Notes under the pieces: generated by a model
Database searches by the model: none
The model's input: only the letters and a program-made list of their open reading frames with translations
What the model was told of the DNA's origin: nothing
Shown here: one piece after another, positions 36,595 through 45,450 of the stretch
Layout: every line of letters starts with the position of its first letter
How positions within the stretch are numbered: position 1 is the first letter of the stretch
From: Desulfolutivibrio sulfoxidireducens
GTDB taxonomy: Bacteria > Desulfobacterota > Desulfovibrionia > Desulfovibrionales > Desulfovibrionaceae
Direction of reading: 5' to 3'
Assembly: GCF_013376475.1 (NCBI RefSeq)
Contig: NZ_CP045508.1
Location: 1,857,501 to 1,921,500, forward strand
DNA length: 64,000 nt
Position numbers and translations under genes: made by a program

Positions 36595-37011
36595 ATGGGT
36601 GAAATGTTCGTTTTGCGCTTATCCAACCATCTGGCCGAATTGGACAGGTTGGCCGAAGGGATCGAATCTTTCGGGGAACGACACGGTTTTCCTCGCAAGG
36701 TGATCTACCAGGTGCGTCTGGTCTTGGATGAACTGTTGACCAACGTGATTTCCTACGGTTTTTCCGATGGCAGGAAACATGAGATCGAGGTCGAGATGCG
36801 TCTGGCGGATTCGCGGTTGCATCTGCGTATCGAGGACGACGCCAAGGCTTTTGACCCGCTTCAGGCCGAACCCCCTGATTTGCGGTCTCCGGCCGAGGAC
36901 CGGGCCATAGGGGGACTGGGCATCCATCTGGTTCGCAAGTTCATGGATTCCGTGCGCTATGAGCGGCGCAATGGAAAGAATCGGCTTTTTCTCGAAAAAA
37001 CCATTTCTTGA
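36595..37011 (+). CDS. RsbW-like anti-sigma factor serine kinase
   Basis: The product has 138 residues and the HATPase fold of the RsbW/SpoIIAB group: N-box (VLDELLTNVISYGF), G1 (IEDDAKAFDP) and G2 (GGLGIHLVRKF). Such proteins bind or phosphorylate a STAS antagonist and sequester a sigma factor or other partner. The STAS protein gene follows 19 bp later. A PP2C phosphatase that could reverse the phosphorylation lies at 40343-42478 on the other strand. No sigma factor gene is present here. Confidence 0.9.
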   Translation: MGEMFVLRLSNHLAELDRLAEGIESFGERHGFPRKVIYQVRLVLDELLTNVISYGFSDGRKHEIEVEMRLADSRLHLRIEDDAKAFDPLQAEPPDLRSPAEDRAIGGLGIHLVRKFMDSVRYERRNGKNRLFLEKTIS

Positions 37012-37030
37012 CCGCAAAAGGGGCTCAAAC

Positions 37031-37366
37031 ATGGAATTGGTGGAAAAAACGAACGGCGATGTCGTGATTCTGGTCTTAAACGGCCGCCTGGACAGCAATA
37101 CCTCCAAGATATTGGAGGACAAGGTCATGGACATCCTGGGACAGGGACGCAAGAAACTGCTTATGGATTTCCAGGATGTGGACTACATCAACAGCACCGG
37201 TCTTCGGGTTCTGCTTTTGGCCTTGCAGCAGCTTAAAAAGAATCAGGGGAAACTGGTTTTGTGCAGTATCAAGGATTACATGAAGGAAGTTTTCGAGATT
37301 TCCGGATATACGGAAATTTTTCCCATTTTTGTGACCCAGGAAGAGGCTCTGAAGGGATTCGCCTGA
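37031..37366 (+). CDS. STAS-domain anti-sigma factor antagonist
   Basis: The product has 111 residues, a single STAS domain with the phosphorylation site segment DFQDVDYINSTGLRVLL (Ser55). In partner-switching systems the unphosphorylated form releases the target from the RsbW-like kinase. ATG at 37031 follows AAAAGGGG. The gene forms a two-gene unit with the kinase upstream. Confidence 0.93.
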   Translation: MELVEKTNGDVVILVLNGRLDSNTSKILEDKVMDILGQGRKKLLMDFQDVDYINSTGLRVLLLALQQLKKNQGKLVLCSIKDYMKEVFEISGYTEIFPIFVTQEEALKGFA

Positions 37367-37445
37367 TCCGCATCCGTCGGATGAGGGTCATGCGGCTTTT
37401 GCATGCGTTATAAAGCAGCCGTACCCTTCCGGCAAGGAGATGTAC

Positions 37446-38051
37446 ATGAGATGGTTGCTTGTCGTTTTGGGATTGCTCGCGGTCCCGGGAATGCTTTGGG
37501 CGGCTGAGCCCGGTCCCACGGAGTTGGCCGGATTGCGGCTGGGGGACGATATCGCCACGTATTCCCAGCTCATTGACGCGGAAACGGCGGCCAAGGGTTT
37601 TTTTCGACCCCATTTGGAGATGGTGGCCCTCAAGGACAGGGAAGGGCTGCGTAGCGCCTATGCGGATTACGGAACTTGCAAGAACAAGGGCCGCATCGTG
37701 CGTATCAAGGTGAACTATCGGGACGGTTCCCTGAAATTTTTCGAGAAGCTCCTGACGGAACTCAAGAAGCGATACGGGCAGCCCGAGGACTGGCGAGGCA
37801 ATCCCTTCGGCACGCTTCGGGCCTGGAAGTGGAGCCTTCCCGCCGGGAAAGACCGGATCAGCATGGTCCTTATGTATTATGCCGGGGATGACGGGGAATA
37901 CACCGAGGGCAATTCCCTGCGCATCACCTCCAGAAACATGGTGGAGGAGGAGGATCGGTGCTATAAGGAAAAAAAGGCGGACGAGGAACCGGCAACCGAG
38001 TTGAGAAAACCGGCGGACGTCTCCGAGTTGGATTGGCTTTTGCCCAAGTAG
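37446..38051 (+). CDS. Exported protein of unknown function
   Basis: The product has 201 residues. ATG at 37446 is chosen because AAGGAGA lies just upstream, although an ATG at 37440 is also in frame. A signal peptide (MRWLLVVLGLLAVPGMLWA) is followed by a mixed alpha/beta domain (TELAGLRLGDDIATYSQLID, KFFEKLLTELKKRYGQPEDW). The body resembles small secreted proteins that read out low-resolution shape only; no motif lets me assign a function. It precedes the dynamin-like gene by only 6 bp, which suggests the two work together. Confidence 0.8.
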   Translation: MRWLLVVLGLLAVPGMLWAAEPGPTELAGLRLGDDIATYSQLIDAETAAKGFFRPHLEMVALKDREGLRSAYADYGTCKNKGRIVRIKVNYRDGSLKFFEKLLTELKKRYGQPEDWRGNPFGTLRAWKWSLPAGKDRISMVLMYYAGDDGEYTEGNSLRITSRNMVEEEDRCYKEKKADEEPATELRKPADVSELDWLLPK

Positions 38052-38057
38052 GCCTGA

Positions 38058-39836
38058 TTGGACCACGCGCGCGAGGTCTTGGTGCCTTCCTCCCTTTTGC
38101 ACCGGCAATTCCAGGATAAAAAAGCCGTTTTAGGCGTTTTATTGGAACGTCTGGCCGGATTGGCCGGAAAGGTTTCCTGGCCGGGCGCGGACGAGGCCAG
38201 GCAAACCTCCGCCGCCCTTCTGGCCAGCCTGGGAGAGCCCTTCCTGTTTGTGGTCGTGGGCGAGGTCAAGACCGGAAAAAGCAGTCTGGTCAACGCCCTC
38301 TTGGGCGAGGTCCTGTGCGACGTGGCCCCGGACCCATGCACCGATCGCATCCGCATGATCGGCTACGGCGAGGTGGCCTCCGAGACCGCGGCCGGGCCAT
38401 ATCTGGTCCAGGCCCGGGCGCCCCACGATATCCTGCGGGAGATCGCCGTGGTGGATACCCCGGGGGTGGACAGCATCATCGACCGCCACCAGGAAATCAC
38501 CGAACGGTTCATTCCCAAAAGCGACCTGGTCCTTTTCGTTTTCTCGGCCATCAACCCCTATTCCCGTTCGGCCTGGGATTTTTTTTCATTGGTGCGTTCC
38601 GAATGGCGGCGCAAGGTGGTCTTTGTGCTGAACCAGGCCGATCTGGCCACCCCCGAGCAACTGCGGGTCAACGAGGCCTCGGTGCGTCGGCTGGCCATCG
38701 AACGCGGGGTGGATGACCCGGTGATCTTTGCCGTGTCGGCCACCCTGGGCCTGACCGACCCGGAAGGCGGCGGCATCGAGAAGGTGCGGCGCTACATCCG
38801 GGAGATGGTCACTGGCGGCGGACACTATGCCCAGAAAATGGTGTCCCTGGGCGACGCCGCCTTGCGGGTGACCGAGAGGCTGTCGGACGCGTTGGCGGCA
38901 CGCAAGGCCGAGCTTGATCGGGATACGCGACAGGCCGAAGGAATCAGGGCCCGGATCGCGTCGGCCAGGACCGCCGCCGAACGCGAGACCGCGAGCCTGA
39001 CGGCCCGGGTGGCGGCGGCCTACGTCCGCATGTCCCAGGAATTCGCGGCCGCGTTCGAGTCGGAACTGACTTTCGGGAACATGATCGGCCGGGCCGTGAC
39101 CGGTATCTTTCGGCGCGGGTCGGCCGGCATCGACAGGCGGGCGTCCGAGTTGACAAGGGATTTTGCCGATAAACTCACCCGCGAGGTGGAGGACATCACC
39201 CGCCAGGGCGCGGCCCATGTGTCCGAGAGCCTTTTGGAACGGGTCCGGCCCCTTCTGGAGGAGCTTGAGGGGCGGGCCAGGTCCTCCATGGCGGCAGGTC
39301 GGGAAGGCCGGGATCATGCCGCGTTTTTCGAGGAACGCGAAAAGGTGGCCCGGGAGGTGAAAAGCCGGGTGGAGGCGCTTTTGGGAGAGGGCGGGAACCT
39401 TGAAGGCGTTTCTCCCCGGGGGTTTTCCGGCCTGGATCCCAAGGCGGCCATGGGCGGGGCCTTGGTGGTCATTGGCGCGGTGTTCGCCATGTCGGTCAAA
39501 AGCGTGGTGGTGGACGTGACCGGCGGGCTTTTGGCGGCCACGGGCATGGTGCTGGCCGGGGGAACCTTGCTGTGGAAGCGGCCCCGGATCATGCGGGCCT
39601 TTCGCGCGAACCTGTCCGAGGCCGGGGAGCGCCTGGAACAGGAGCTTTCCGAACGCCTCGCGGCGCGCATGGAGCATCTTTTCGCCGAGCTTGCGGGACG
39701 GTTCGAGCCGCTTTTTCTCGAGATCGGGGAGCGGGAGCGGATCATCGAGGCACAGTCCCGGGAGGCGGCAAAGCTTGGCCGGGAGATCGGGGGATTTGTC
39801 GGGGAGATCAGGAGCCAGACCGGGGAATCACGATAA
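38058..39836 (+). CDS. Bacterial dynamin-like GTPase
   Basis: The product has 592 residues from a TTG at 38058; GTG at 38082 (after CGAGGT) is an alternative start. The GTPase domain shows G1 (GEVKTGKSS), a G2 threonine in DPCTDR, G3 (VDTPGVDSI) and G4 (LNQAD). Long helical regions follow, and a hydrophobic pair of segments near residues 470-510 (GGALVVIGAVFAMSV, GGLLAATGMVLAGG) should insert into membrane. The tail is again coiled coil. Members of this family bind, tubulate or fuse membranes. The gene directly follows an exported-protein gene. Confidence 0.88.
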   Translation: MDHAREVLVPSSLLHRQFQDKKAVLGVLLERLAGLAGKVSWPGADEARQTSAALLASLGEPFLFVVVGEVKTGKSSLVNALLGEVLCDVAPDPCTDRIRMIGYGEVASETAAGPYLVQARAPHDILREIAVVDTPGVDSIIDRHQEITERFIPKSDLVLFVFSAINPYSRSAWDFFSLVRSEWRRKVVFVLNQADLATPEQLRVNEASVRRLAIERGVDDPVIFAVSATLGLTDPEGGGIEKVRRYIREMVTGGGHYAQKMVSLGDAALRVTERLSDALAARKAELDRDTRQAEGIRARIASARTAAERETASLTARVAAAYVRMSQEFAAAFESELTFGNMIGRAVTGIFRRGSAGIDRRASELTRDFADKLTREVEDITRQGAAHVSESLLERVRPLLEELEGRARSSMAAGREGRDHAAFFEEREKVAREVKSRVEALLGEGGNLEGVSPRGFSGLDPKAAMGGALVVIGAVFAMSVKSVVVDVTGGLLAATGMVLAGGTLLWKRPRIMRAFRANLSEAGERLEQELSERLAARMEHLFAELAGRFEPLFLEIGERERIIEAQSREAAKLGREIGGFVGEIRSQTGESR

Positions 39837-39908
39837 GTCGCCACAGCCGGTTCCGGGGGAACGCATCGTCCGGAAAAAGGGCGTCCCGGCGAGAGGTTTC
39901 TCGTGGCC

Positions 39909-40310
39909 CTACGTCGGCACGATCCCCAGAGCCGAAAGTTTGGCCAGAAGATCCGTTTTCGCCACGGGCTTGACCAGATAGGCGGACGCCCCATCCTCGA
40001 AAAGCGCGGTCAGGGTGTTGTCCTCGTCGTCCATGGAGGTGGCCATGATGGCCTTGGCCCGCTTCTCGTCTGGAATCGCGGCTCGCCGCTCCATTTCCCG
40101 AATCCTCTCCAGGGTTTCATGTCCATCCTGACCGGGCATGATAATGTCCATGAAAACGACGTCGTAGGTCCGGCCTGATTCCAGGACCCGGGCCACGGCC
40201 TCCACGGCCTGGCCCCCGTCGCTACAGACGTCGCATGTCCCCAATCCTTTGAGGTGGGCCGTGAGAATCATGCGGCTGGCCTCGTCGTCGTCCACGATCA
40301 AAAAACGCAT
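39909..40310 (-). CDS. Single-domain response regulator
   Basis: The product has 133 residues: acidic pocket DDD (residues 7-9), phosphoacceptor Asp55 (YDVVFMDIIMPGQDG), the conserved Thr/Ser (IMATSMDD) and Lys (LVKPVAK). There is no output domain, so it acts by protein contact. ATG at 40310 has the ribosome site AAGGAG. It lies 32 bp downstream of the PP2C phosphatase gene, in the same operon, and may regulate it or share the input. It is convergent with the dynamin gene. Confidence 0.93.
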   Translation of the reverse strand: MRFLIVDDDEASRMILTAHLKGLGTCDVCSDGGQAVEAVARVLESGRTYDVVFMDIIMPGQDGHETLERIREMERRAAIPDEKRAKAIMATSMDDEDNTLTALFEDGASAYLVKPVAKTDLLAKLSALGIVPT

Positions 40311-40342
40311 ATCCGCTCCTTGCAAAACCGGATGCTCGTCTT

Positions 40343-42478
40343 TTATCGCAACGCCCTGATGACCACAAGCGTCAAGTCGTCCTCGGGACGCAGAGGTTGG
40401 ACGAAGTCCTGTACGGCGTCCACCACGGCGTCCACGATTTCCTGGGAGGTCTTGCCGGCGTTTTTGCGCAGGACTTCCCGGAAACGGTCCTTGCCGTACA
40501 TCTCCCCGGCCGGATTCATGGCCTCCCAGATGCCGTCGGTGCCAAGGACCAGGAGTTGGCCGGCACACAGTCCGGGCCGGTGGTTTTCCGTGTATTCCCA
40601 GGTCGCCTCCACCCCAAGCGGAATGCCCGAGCCCATGAGTTCCTCGAAATCGTCGCGGCCGGGATCGTAGAGCAGGGCCGGATCGTGACCGGCCCGCACC
40701 CAGGTGAGTTCGCCGGTATCGAGGTTCATGCTCAAAAAAAACAGGGTGATGAACCGGCCGGTCAGTTGGGTGTCCCGGCACAAAAGCCGGTTGACCATGG
40801 TGATGCACCTGGCCGGGTCGGGGTCCTCGTCGGCCCGGGCGTGCAGAAGCGCCCGCCCCGTGGCCATGAACAGGGCCGCCGAGACGCCGTGCCCGGTGAC
40901 GTCGCCCAAAACCACGTCGCAGGTGTCGCCACGCTCGCGCGAAAAGGATAAAAAGTCGTAATAGTCCCCGCCGGTCTCGTCGCAAAAAAGGCTTATGGCG
41001 GCGATGTCCAGGCCGGGGATGACCGGAGGCCGTTCGGGCAGGAGGTTGCGCTGGACCTCCATGGCCAGGGCCATGTCGTTTTTGAGCTTGACCCGCTCCA
41101 GAAGCTTGGGGGCCATGTCGTTGAAGGCCCGGGCCAGATCGCCCAGTTCGTCGCGGCTTGCGACCTCGGCCCGGGCCGTGAGGTCGCCCTCGGCCAGGGT
41201 GGCGGCGGCCTTGGCCAGCCTGGCGAGGGGCCGGGTCACGGTCAGGGAGGCGATGGCCGCAGCGCCCACCAAAAGCAGGTTGATGACCAGGGCGAACAGG
41301 CTGGTGTCGCGCAGCATGCTCCTGGTACGGTCGATGATGCTGGCCTCGGCTTCCCGGCTTGAAGCCACGATGACCTCCTGGGGCACGATGACCGCCAGGG
41401 TCAGGCCGTCCTGAATGACCGGCTTGTAGGCCCATACGCTCGGCACCCCCCGGAAGGGCATCTCCAGGATGCCCTGGCGGCCGGCCTGGACGTCGTCCCG
41501 CATGGTCCGCACGGCCGCTGGATCCTCGTTTTCCAGCCGCTCCATGGCCAGGGGCGTCTTCCAATCCCGGTCATCCTCCATGTAGTCGCGCATGGCCACG
41601 ATGACCATGGCCTTGGAATCCCCGTCCTCGGGTGTGGCCGGACGCAGCAGCATGGAGCGCACGGCCGGGGTCCAACGCCGGGAGAGGTCGCTTTCCAGAA
41701 GCAGGGTGTCCAGGGGAAAGTCCACGCCCGTGACCCCGATGATGGAGCCGTCCGGCTCATGCACGGGCAGGGACAGGGTGGCGATGGTCCGGGAGGTGTT
41801 GGCGTCCACCATGATACTCCAGACGCCCCGGCCCTGGGCCTTGACCGCGGTGTACCAGGGCCGGCGCCGGGGGTCGTAGTCCGGGGGGTAGCCGCCGTGG
41901 CCGGGATAGGCGCAGTGCAGGCCGTTGTCCAGGCTGACGTAGTTCCACAGGAGCAACGGTTCATGGCGCAGGTAGATGATCCGGAAGGTCGGCAAAAGCC
42001 GGGACAGGGGGCCGATGTCGCGCAGGGCGGCCTGCCTGTCCGCGTTCGGGGACAGGCGGAAGACCAGATGGTCGGGGGTTGTCGGGATGACCGTCTTGGC
42101 CTTGGTCTCGCCGGTGGAGTCGGGCAGGGCCCGCGGCGGTTCGAGCACGCCGATGCGCGGGTCGCGGCGGTCGTAGTCGGTGTCGAAGAGGACCGGTTCG
42201 ATGCCGGGGGGACGTTCGACCAGCAGGCGTTCCGCCTCGCGGGCCTGAAGCGTCAGGGCCAGTTCCAGCACGTCGCGGGTGTCGTTGACGGCCTCGGCGA
42301 AGAGGTTGACGGTCTGGGCCAGTTCCCGTTCGGCCGTATCCCGGGAGTTCGCGGCGGCGGCGCCGGCCAGTTCGCGTCCAAGGGCCTGGGTCTCGCGAAT
42401 GGAGTACCAGCGCACCAGGAACACGGGCGGCAGGACCATGATCAGCAGAAAAAGAAGCAGCTTCCATCTGATACGCAT
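40343..42478 (-). CDS. Membrane sensor PP2C (SpoIIE/RsbU-type) phosphatase
   Basis: The product has 711 residues. ATG at 42478 opens a membrane helix (WKLLLFLLIMVLPPVFLV). A large periplasmic sensor region with a Cache-like segment (WYTAVKAQGRGVWSIMVD, TRTIATLSLPVHEPDG-type motif) extends to the second membrane helix near residue 395. A HAMP domain (VTRPLARLAKAAATLAEGD) follows, then the PP2C catalytic domain with the metal-binding aspartates in CDETGGDYYDF and GDVTGHGVSAALFMATG. It should dephosphorylate a STAS protein on an external signal. The likely partner is the STAS protein at 37031. Downstream it is paired with a response regulator. Confidence 0.92.
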   Translation of the reverse strand: MRIRWKLLLFLLIMVLPPVFLVRWYSIRETQALGRELAGAAAANSRDTAERELAQTVNLFAEAVNDTRDVLELALTLQAREAERLLVERPPGIEPVLFDTDYDRRDPRIGVLEPPRALPDSTGETKAKTVIPTTPDHLVFRLSPNADRQAALRDIGPLSRLLPTFRIIYLRHEPLLLWNYVSLDNGLHCAYPGHGGYPPDYDPRRRPWYTAVKAQGRGVWSIMVDANTSRTIATLSLPVHEPDGSIIGVTGVDFPLDTLLLESDLSRRWTPAVRSMLLRPATPEDGDSKAMVIVAMRDYMEDDRDWKTPLAMERLENEDPAAVRTMRDDVQAGRQGILEMPFRGVPSVWAYKPVIQDGLTLAVIVPQEVIVASSREAEASIIDRTRSMLRDTSLFALVINLLLVGAAAIASLTVTRPLARLAKAAATLAEGDLTARAEVASRDELGDLARAFNDMAPKLLERVKLKNDMALAMEVQRNLLPERPPVIPGLDIAAISLFCDETGGDYYDFLSFSRERGDTCDVVLGDVTGHGVSAALFMATGRALLHARADEDPDPARCITMVNRLLCRDTQLTGRFITLFFLSMNLDTGELTWVRAGHDPALLYDPGRDDFEELMGSGIPLGVEATWEYTENHRPGLCAGQLLVLGTDGIWEAMNPAGEMYGKDRFREVLRKNAGKTSQEIVDAVVDAVQDFVQPLRPEDDLTLVVIRALR

Positions 42479-42768
42479 GGGGACTCCGGGACGGCGGACG
42501 GCGGTCGTGGGACGGCATGTCCCTGTCAGGCCAAGTGTGGCGAAAAACGGACGACAGCACAAGAGGGAAGCCTGGAATCGGGACGGCCTCGGGGACCGGA
42601 TGCACAGGCCCGTCCCGGAAGAGGGGCGATGGTTCCGTGCGCCGGGGCCGGAGAAAAGACCGGGACCTGCGGGTCAGATCCTTGACATGCCGGGACAAAC
42701 GGAATAACGACTCCCTCTCGCCTTGCTCTTCCTCGTCCGGGAAGGGCCATGGACCACAAGGAGGATGT
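42479..42768. other. Divergent intergenic region, PP2C gene / rpsF
   Basis: About 290 bp with no supportable gene. It must contain promoters for the phosphatase operon (minus) and the ribosomal operon (plus). No strong consensus box is obvious. A leader of some length before rpsF is likely, as is common for this operon. Confidence 0.35.
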
Positions 42769-43068
42769 ATGCGTAAGTACGAGACGTTGTTGCTTTTTAG
42801 CCCCGAATTGGCCTCGGAGAACCTTCAGGAGATCCTGGAAACCCTCAAAGGGGTCATCGAACGCGAACAGGGAAGCGGCTTGACCCTGGACGACTGGGGC
42901 ATGCGCGATCTGGCCTACATGGTGCGCAAACAGACCCGCGGCCACTACGTGCGTCTGGAATACGCCCTGCCGCCGGCAGGGGTGGCCGAACTGGAGCGCA
43001 TCGTGCGCATCACCGACGGCATTTTGAAGTTCGTCACCGTCAAGCTGGCCGACAAGGTCGCTGCATAG
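42769..43068 (+). CDS. rpsF: Ribosomal protein bS6
   Basis: The product has 99 residues and the bS6 hallmarks ([14 protein letters not shown], then [35 protein letters not shown]). ATG at 42769 is preceded by AAGGAGG. First gene of the conserved rpsF-rpsR-rplI-dnaB order. bS6 pairs with bS18 on the platform of the small subunit. Confidence 0.97.
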   Translation: MRKYETLLLFSPELASENLQEILETLKGVIEREQGSGLTLDDWGMRDLAYMVRKQTRGHYVRLEYALPPAGVAELERIVRITDGILKFVTVKLADKVAA

Positions 43069-43082
43069 CGGGGGAAATCACC

Positions 43083-43340
43083 ATGGCTTTCAAGAAAAAA
43101 TTCACGCCCAAAAAGAAGTTCTGCCGGTTTTGCGCCAACAAGAACCTGCCGCTTGATTACAAGCGCGCCGATATCCTGAAGGACTTCATCACCGATCGGG
43201 GCAAGATCATCGCCCGCCGGATCACCGGGACCTGCGCCAAGTGCCAGCGACGTCTGACCACCGAGATCAAGCGCGCCCGTCAGATGGCCCTTTTGTGCTA
43301 CACCGCGACGCATAGCCTCGAGTATCGCAAGAAAATGTAA
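43083..43340 (+). CDS. rpsR: Ribosomal protein bS18
   Basis: The product has 85 residues. Lysine-rich start ([20 protein letters not shown]), then [20 protein letters not shown] and the bS18 C-terminal segment [10 protein letters not shown]. Four cysteines in two CxxC pairs (CRFC, CAKC) mark the zinc-binding form of bS18. Spacing to rpsF is 14 bp, to rplI 15 bp. Confidence 0.97.
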   Translation: MAFKKKFTPKKKFCRFCANKNLPLDYKRADILKDFITDRGKIIARRITGTCAKCQRRLTTEIKRARQMALLCYTATHSLEYRKKM

Positions 43341-43355
43341 GGTCAGGGGGACGAC

Positions 43356-43868
43356 ATGCAACTCATTCTTCGCGCCGACGTGGAAAACCTTGGCAGCCTC
43401 GGCGAGGTGGTCACGGTCAAGCCCGGCTACGGCAGAAACTACCTCGTGCCCCAGGGCCTGGCCATGCCCGCCTCCGAGGCCAACCTCAAGGTCTTTGACC
43501 GGGAGCGCAAAAAACTCCAGGCCAGGATGGATTCCGTCCGTTCCGCCGCCCAGGATGTGGCCGACAAACTGGCCGCCTTGGCCCTGACCATCGAGGTCCG
43601 GGTCGGCGAGAACGACAAGCTCTACGGTTCGGTCACCTCGGCCCAGATCGCCGACCTTCTGGCCGCCTCCGGCGTCGAGATCGATCGGAAGAAAATCGTT
43701 CTGGATGATCCCATCCGAGCCCTCGGCGACTACGTCGTGGAGGTGAAGCTCCACGCCGACGTGCGCGGCAAGGTCGCGGTCAAGGTGATCAAGCAGGGCG
43801 GTCACGAGCCCCAGGCGCCCGAAGCGGCAAGCGATAGTGGAACCACAGCGGAAGAAGCCGCGAGCTAA
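43356..43868 (+). CDS. rplI: Ribosomal protein bL9
   Basis: The product has 170 residues. N-terminal RNA-binding domain (MQLILRADVENLGSLGEVVT, PGYGRNYLVPQGLAMPA), long connecting helix, and C-terminal domain (KLYGSVTSAQIADLL). A ~20-residue acidic Ala/Glu tail (APEAASDSGTTAEEAAS) exceeds the usual length. The end of the gene overlaps dnaB by 32 bp. Confidence 0.96.
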   Translation: MQLILRADVENLGSLGEVVTVKPGYGRNYLVPQGLAMPASEANLKVFDRERKKLQARMDSVRSAAQDVADKLAALALTIEVRVGENDKLYGSVTSAQIADLLAASGVEIDRKKIVLDDPIRALGDYVVEVKLHADVRGKVAVKVIKQGGHEPQAPEAASDSGTTAEEAAS

Positions 43869-45285
43869 GGCCGCCGGATATCCGGACGGCCAATCGGTGA
43901 CCGGGAAGACCCTGGATCGGGTTTCCTCGGACCTTTTGCGCAAGCTCCCCCCCCAGAACCTGGACGCCGAAAAGGCGGTTTTGGGGGGGGTTTTGCTGAA
44001 AAATACCGTTCTTTTTTCCCTCATCGACCTCGTTGGCGAGGATGATTTCTATTCCCCGGTCCACAAGACCATCTATCGCGCCTTTCTCGATCTCTCCCGA
44101 AAAAACGCGGCCATCGACATGGTCACCCTGGCCGACGAGCTGTCCAAGGCCGGACGCCTGGAGGAGGTCGGGGGGCCCCTGTATCTGGCCGAACTGGCCC
44201 AGTCCACCGTGGGCGCGGCCAACGCCCTGCACCATGCCCGCATCGTCCGGGAAAAGTCCGTGCAGCGGCGGCTCATCGGCGCGGCCACGGACATCATCAC
44301 CCGCTGCTTCGAGGCCACCCAGGACATCAATCAACTGCTGGACGAATCCGAACAGGCCATTTTTGCCATCGCCGACGCCAAGACCGTCCAGGGCGTCAAG
44401 TCCAGCAAGGAACTGGTGGCCGCCGTCTTCGAGCAGATCGAAAAGCGCATGGAGAGCAAGGAACTGGTCACCGGGGTGCCCACCGGCTACTACCAGTTCG
44501 ACGAATACACCGCGGGGCTTCAACCCTCGGACCTGATCATCATCGCCGGACGCCCCAGCATGGGCAAGACCGCCTTCGCCCTGAACGTGGCCATGCGCTC
44601 GGCGGCCATGCACGGCGTGCCCACGGCGATTTTTTCCCTGGAGATGTCCATGGAGCAGCTCATGCAACGCATGCTGTGCTCCTGGGCCAAGGTGGACCTA
44701 AGCCGCCTGCGCCGGGGCCGGCTGGACGACGACGACTGGGCCAGGCTCTACGAGGCGGCCAACAATCTCTCCCCGGCGCCCATCTTCATCGACGACACCG
44801 CCGCCCTGACCACCATGGAGATGCGCGCCCGCTGCCGCCGCCTCAAGGCCGAACACGGCCTGGGCCTGGTGGTGGTGGACTATCTCCAGCTCATGCGCGC
44901 CTCGCGGCACATCGATTCCCGCGAACAGGAAATTTCCGACATCTCCCGGAACCTCAAGGCCCTGGCCAAGGAACTGCATCTGCCTGTCGTGGCCCTGTCC
45001 CAGCTCAACCGCAAGGTCGAGGAGCGCGGCGACAAGCGGCCCATGATGTCCGATCTGCGCGAGTCCGGAGCCATCGAACAGGACGCGGACGTGATCATCT
45101 TTTTGTATCGCGCCGCGGCCTACAAGCGCAAAGAGGAACTCACCCCCGAGGACAATGTGGCCGAGATCATCATCGGCAAGCAGCGAAACGGCCCCACGGG
45201 CATGGTCAAGCTGACCTTTTTCAAGGAATACACGGCATTCGAGAATTTGTCGGACATCCCTCCGCCATCCGAATACGGCGCGTGA
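43837..45285 (+). CDS. dnaB: Replicative DNA helicase DnaB
   Basis: The product has 482 residues from a GTG at 43837 that lies inside rplI. The N-terminal primase-contact domain (PPQNLDAEKAVLGGVLL) is followed by a linker and the RecA-like motor with Walker A (GRPSMGKTAF), motif H1a-H3 (FSLEMSMEQLMQRM, GLVVVDYLQLM, LSQLNRKVEER) and arginine finger region (KQRNGPTGMVKLTF). It unwinds the parental strands at the replication fork. A shorter start (ATG-free) could trim the Lys/Arg-rich lead (MEPQRKKPRAKAAG), which precedes the conserved domain. Confidence 0.96.
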   Translation: MEPQRKKPRAKAAGYPDGQSVTGKTLDRVSSDLLRKLPPQNLDAEKAVLGGVLLKNTVLFSLIDLVGEDDFYSPVHKTIYRAFLDLSRKNAAIDMVTLADELSKAGRLEEVGGPLYLAELAQSTVGAANALHHARIVREKSVQRRLIGAATDIITRCFEATQDINQLLDESEQAIFAIADAKTVQGVKSSKELVAAVFEQIEKRMESKELVTGVPTGYYQFDEYTAGLQPSDLIIIAGRPSMGKTAFALNVAMRSAAMHGVPTAIFSLEMSMEQLMQRMLCSWAKVDLSRLRRGRLDDDDWARLYEAANNLSPAPIFIDDTAALTTMEMRARCRRLKAEHGLGLVVVDYLQLMRASRHIDSREQEISDISRNLKALAKELHLPVVALSQLNRKVEERGDKRPMMSDLRESGAIEQDADVIIFLYRAAAYKRKEELTPEDNVAEIIIGKQRNGPTGMVKLTFFKEYTAFENLSDIPPPSEYGA

Positions 45286-45450
45286 CCCGATGGGCCGCGA
45301 GCCGGGACGTCCGCCGCGGTCAGGCCCGTACGTCCCTCGGTGCCGCCAGTGACGTTCCCCTGGTTTTTTCATGCCATCGGGTTTATGGGGTTAAGGGGGG
45401 AGCGGGGGATGCTCTGTCCGGTCCGCCAATTCCACAACGAAGGAGTTCCC

